Assembly: GCA_024426085.1 (NCBI GenBank)
Contig: CP087972.1
Coordinates: 62,001 to 126,000 of the forward strand
DNA: 64,000 bases
DNA from: Rhizobium sp. RCAM05350
GTDB lineage: Bacteria > Pseudomonadota > Alphaproteobacteria > Rhizobiales > Rhizobiaceae
Direction: 5' to 3'
Below are positions 61,869-64,000 of the stretch, in pieces. A program made the translations under genes and the position numbers. Position 1 is the stretch's first letter, and every line of letters starts with the position of its first letter. The notes beneath the pieces were generated by a model, which worked only from the letters and a program-made list of their open reading frames with translations, was not told the DNA's origin and ran no database searches.

Positions 61869-62884
61869 TCAGCTGGCCGGGAGCACGCTATAGTTCCATC
61901 CCTCGCCCTGGATGAGGCCATGGGTGGATAAATCTCTCCAGTCACTATAGGCGTGGCTTTCCTGATTGACGAAAGATCGCTCGCTTTCGCCGGGCGCGTA
62001 GGCCGAATATTCTGCGGTATGTTGCGACACATTTCCATCGTCCGAGACTTTAGTGACGAACGTCGATAGGAATTTGAAGTGCAGAAGGGCGCCGGAGACG
62101 CTCGTGATGCCCCTTGTGTCGCCGAGATTCAAGGCGAGAGGCCAGACCTGATGCGACGATTTCAGGTAGAGGCGTTCGCCCGATACATAGACCAACGGTA
62201 TCTTGTTGAGAGCAGGCCCGTCCCAGATCCGATCATGGAAGTAAATGCGACCCCGCACGCCGCCCTTGATCCAAATCGTTTTACTCAGCGCATCGAAATG
62301 CGATACGTAGCCCGATCGATCAAACAGGTGGCAAACCTCAAGCGGGTTGCGGCCTCGCTCGCAAACGTTCTCCCGAATGGAGTTGCTGCTGTACATATCG
62401 ATCATGATCGTTCGCAGGGGAACGCGTCCCGACACTTTCCATGTATGAGGTCAGCTCACTGATCTGGCGGGTGTCGGAATGGGGATAGACGAGAAACTCG
62501 TCGGCATCGACATATAGAACCCATTTCCCCTGGCAGTGACGGTTGATGACCTCGTTGATCCAGTCGTTTCCAAACCTAGCGGCTTTATAGGAGCCGTTGG
62601 CTGAAACGAAGGACACATCCTTGCAGTCCAGCAATTGCTCGGCGGTACCGTCTGTCGATCCATTGTCGATGCAAATGAAATGCTCAGAATCCGAGCTCAC
62701 GATAATAATCGAGAAAGAACGCCAGCCGGTGGCCTTCGTTGCGGATGACGCAGACGACCACATGATTTGCCCGCGCGAGTTCGCTCCGCAGCAGGTCATA
62801 TCGAACCTGTCTGGCTTTCAGGGATCGGCGCAATCGCGCCTTGGCGTAATGCATGACGCTGGTTGCGGCGGAACTATTGATCAT
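61869..62884 (-). CDS. Glycosyltransferase family 2-like protein (two frameshifts)
   Basis: ATG 62884 with GGGAG upstream. After a basic N-terminus: VVVCVIRNEGHRLAFFLDYY, then (break near 62700) HFICIDNGSTDGTAEQLLD, KWVLYVDADEFLVYPH with the metal-binding DAD, then (break near 62432) VPLRTIMIDMYSSNSIRENV and a His/Lys-rich C-terminal half (LLHFKFLSTFVTKV). About 338 residues. Matches the Glyco_tranf_2_4 group. Probably adds a sugar to a surface glycan. Confidence 0.85.
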
Positions 62885-63042
62885 GTTTTCTCCCAACATA
62901 TGCGCTGGCGGGCTGTTATCGGACTGGCGTTCAAGCGCGCCGTGAAATCTCGGCGACAGGTCTGTCGCCTGTGCCGGCCAAGAACGTGCGCAGGAAAGTG
63001 GGGCTCGCCACATGGTCCGGGTGGACGCGCGATGGACAATCG

Positions 63043-63952
63043 TCATACGGCGTAGTCTCCAACCAGCAGACTGTGAACTTTCTGGTCGGGTCTGTTCTTC
63101 TGTAGGGTGTATTTAATCCGCTCACGCATGGAGCGATATTTGTACATGCATTTTCGGTCGAAGGTTATTGCGCGATACAGCGCTTCATAGGCGGGGTGTG
63201 CCCTACGCAGATCGACATAGACCTGGCTTTCGACGTCGCTCCAGGGAAAGAAAGTGCCATGCCATGGCTTCGGATGGGCCATATAGTGGACGATAGACAG
63301 GGATGACATATCCACAAGATGGAGGAATTGTTTGGGAAAATTCCAACGGTTCGAGACGAGGATCAGGGATGAGCCGCAGACATAGTTCAGCGCACCCTGG
63401 TCATGCTTGCCTTCGCACGCTTCCGGATTTTTCATGAAGAGCTCCAACGCTTCCGGCCCTATCCAGCCATCGCGATGAAATTTAAGCACCCCTGCATTGA
63501 AGTAATGGCTATCCTTGCCATTGTAGAGGAGATCGTGCATCGCGGTGTAATCGTGGGCAGCAAAAAATCTTCCTTCGGGAACGAAGGTGCTTTCAAGCGC
63601 CCAGGCTGCTGACAATTTGCGTGTCCCCGTCCAGATAGATGATCTGAGTATAGTTGTCTGGCAGAACCTGGGGGAGGATGAGCTTTGCCATTGTGCTGAC
63701 ACTGATGCGGCCTTGGAAATGCGCATCGTCCAGCTTGCCAAGCTTGTCCTGAAGGACCGACGTTGCATCAATCAACTTAACGTCGCTGATGGCCAGCAGA
63801 GCCTCAAGCTCTCCAAAATTTTCAAGACGTTCGGACATCAGCACGCAAACATCGGTTGTCGCGCTTGTGAATTTACGCACCTGCAAAGCCGACAATATTG
63901 TCGGAAAGGAATAATCGACATCTGTGACGTACGCGACGCATTGACTGTTCAT
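63043..63952 (-). CDS. Glycosyltransferase family 8 protein (one frameshift)
   Basis: Starts MNSQCVAYVTDVDYSFPTIL; the DxD metal site is in QIIYLDGDTQIV, followed by a break near 63612, then FNAGVLKFHRDGW, DQGALNYVCG and the HYMAHPKPWHG motif typical of GT8 retaining transferases. About 303 residues. Together with the neighbouring GT2-like and acyltransferase genes it suggests a polysaccharide or lipopolysaccharide decoration cluster that continues beyond the window. Confidence 0.9.
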
Positions 63953-64000
63953 GCCACCATCCTCTTGATTTTAGACGCCGTATAACAAGATACATTCTAT

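Overview
The window looks like an accessory region (megaplasmid, chromid or island) of a Rhizobiaceae-type alphaproteobacterium (Rhizobium/Ensifer/Agrobacterium group). The evidence is GC-rich DNA, many ABC uptake operons with LacI, RpiR or GntR regulators, a DUF1127 gene followed by CCTCCTCCC-loop (cuckoo/CcsR-like) small-RNA hairpins, a DUF1515 gene, and IS5-superfamily elements with TA target duplications. No rRNA, tRNA or CRISPR array was seen. About one single-base indel per kilobase breaks otherwise well-conserved genes on both strands. I treat these as probable assembly errors, annotate such genes as single loci, and note each break.

Layout. (1) 1-2975: polyamine-type ABC importer (binding-protein tail, two permeases, ATPase). 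(2) 3066-9686: LacI-controlled sugar or polyol module on the minus strand (binding protein, permease, ATPase, TIM-barrel isomerase, Gfo/Idh/MocA dehydrogenase, shortened RpiR gene), with a LacI palindrome between the divergent genes. (3) 9943-20458: detoxification and efflux cluster: HxlR/reductase pair, MarR/MATE pair, ketoacyl-ACP synthase, TetR with an RND pump, second TetR. The MATE and RND promoter regions share an operator-like sequence. (4) 20788-27290: GNAT gene, IS copy 1, a TetR/SDR/ene-reductase unit, DUF1127 plus small-RNA hairpins, and several gene remnants (ADH, MerR, DinB, LuxR, HIT). (5) 27269-39614: catabolic island: FCD-GntR regulator, RidA protein, amino-acid-type ABC importer, HyuA/HyuB, class I aminotransferase, KdgD and ketoglutarate-semialdehyde dehydrogenase, feeding 2-oxoglutarate. 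IS copy 2 follows, so two nearly identical IS elements in the same orientation bracket about 19 kb.

(6) 41146-43327: toxin-antitoxin pair and an IS903-like element that truncates an SDR gene. (7) 43463-53368: the most unusual locus. It is a type I secretion system (HlyD-like adaptor, and an ABC exporter with a duplicated N-terminal extension), a ~665-residue repeat protein, a ~577-residue extreme low-complexity acidic/Gly/Asn-rich protein, and a LuxR-type regulator fused to an unknown helical domain. The two probable export substrates share an N-x-I-x-Q...D-x-D motif, and paired hairpins separate their genes. I propose this as an uncharacterised secreted surface-matrix or adhesin system. (8) 53440-57913: IS debris and small rhizobial hypothetical genes, including a DUF1515 gene with a hexanucleotide repeat. 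(9) 58092-63952: membrane PQQ glucose dehydrogenase, an acyltransferase and two glycosyltransferases, probably for surface polysaccharide.
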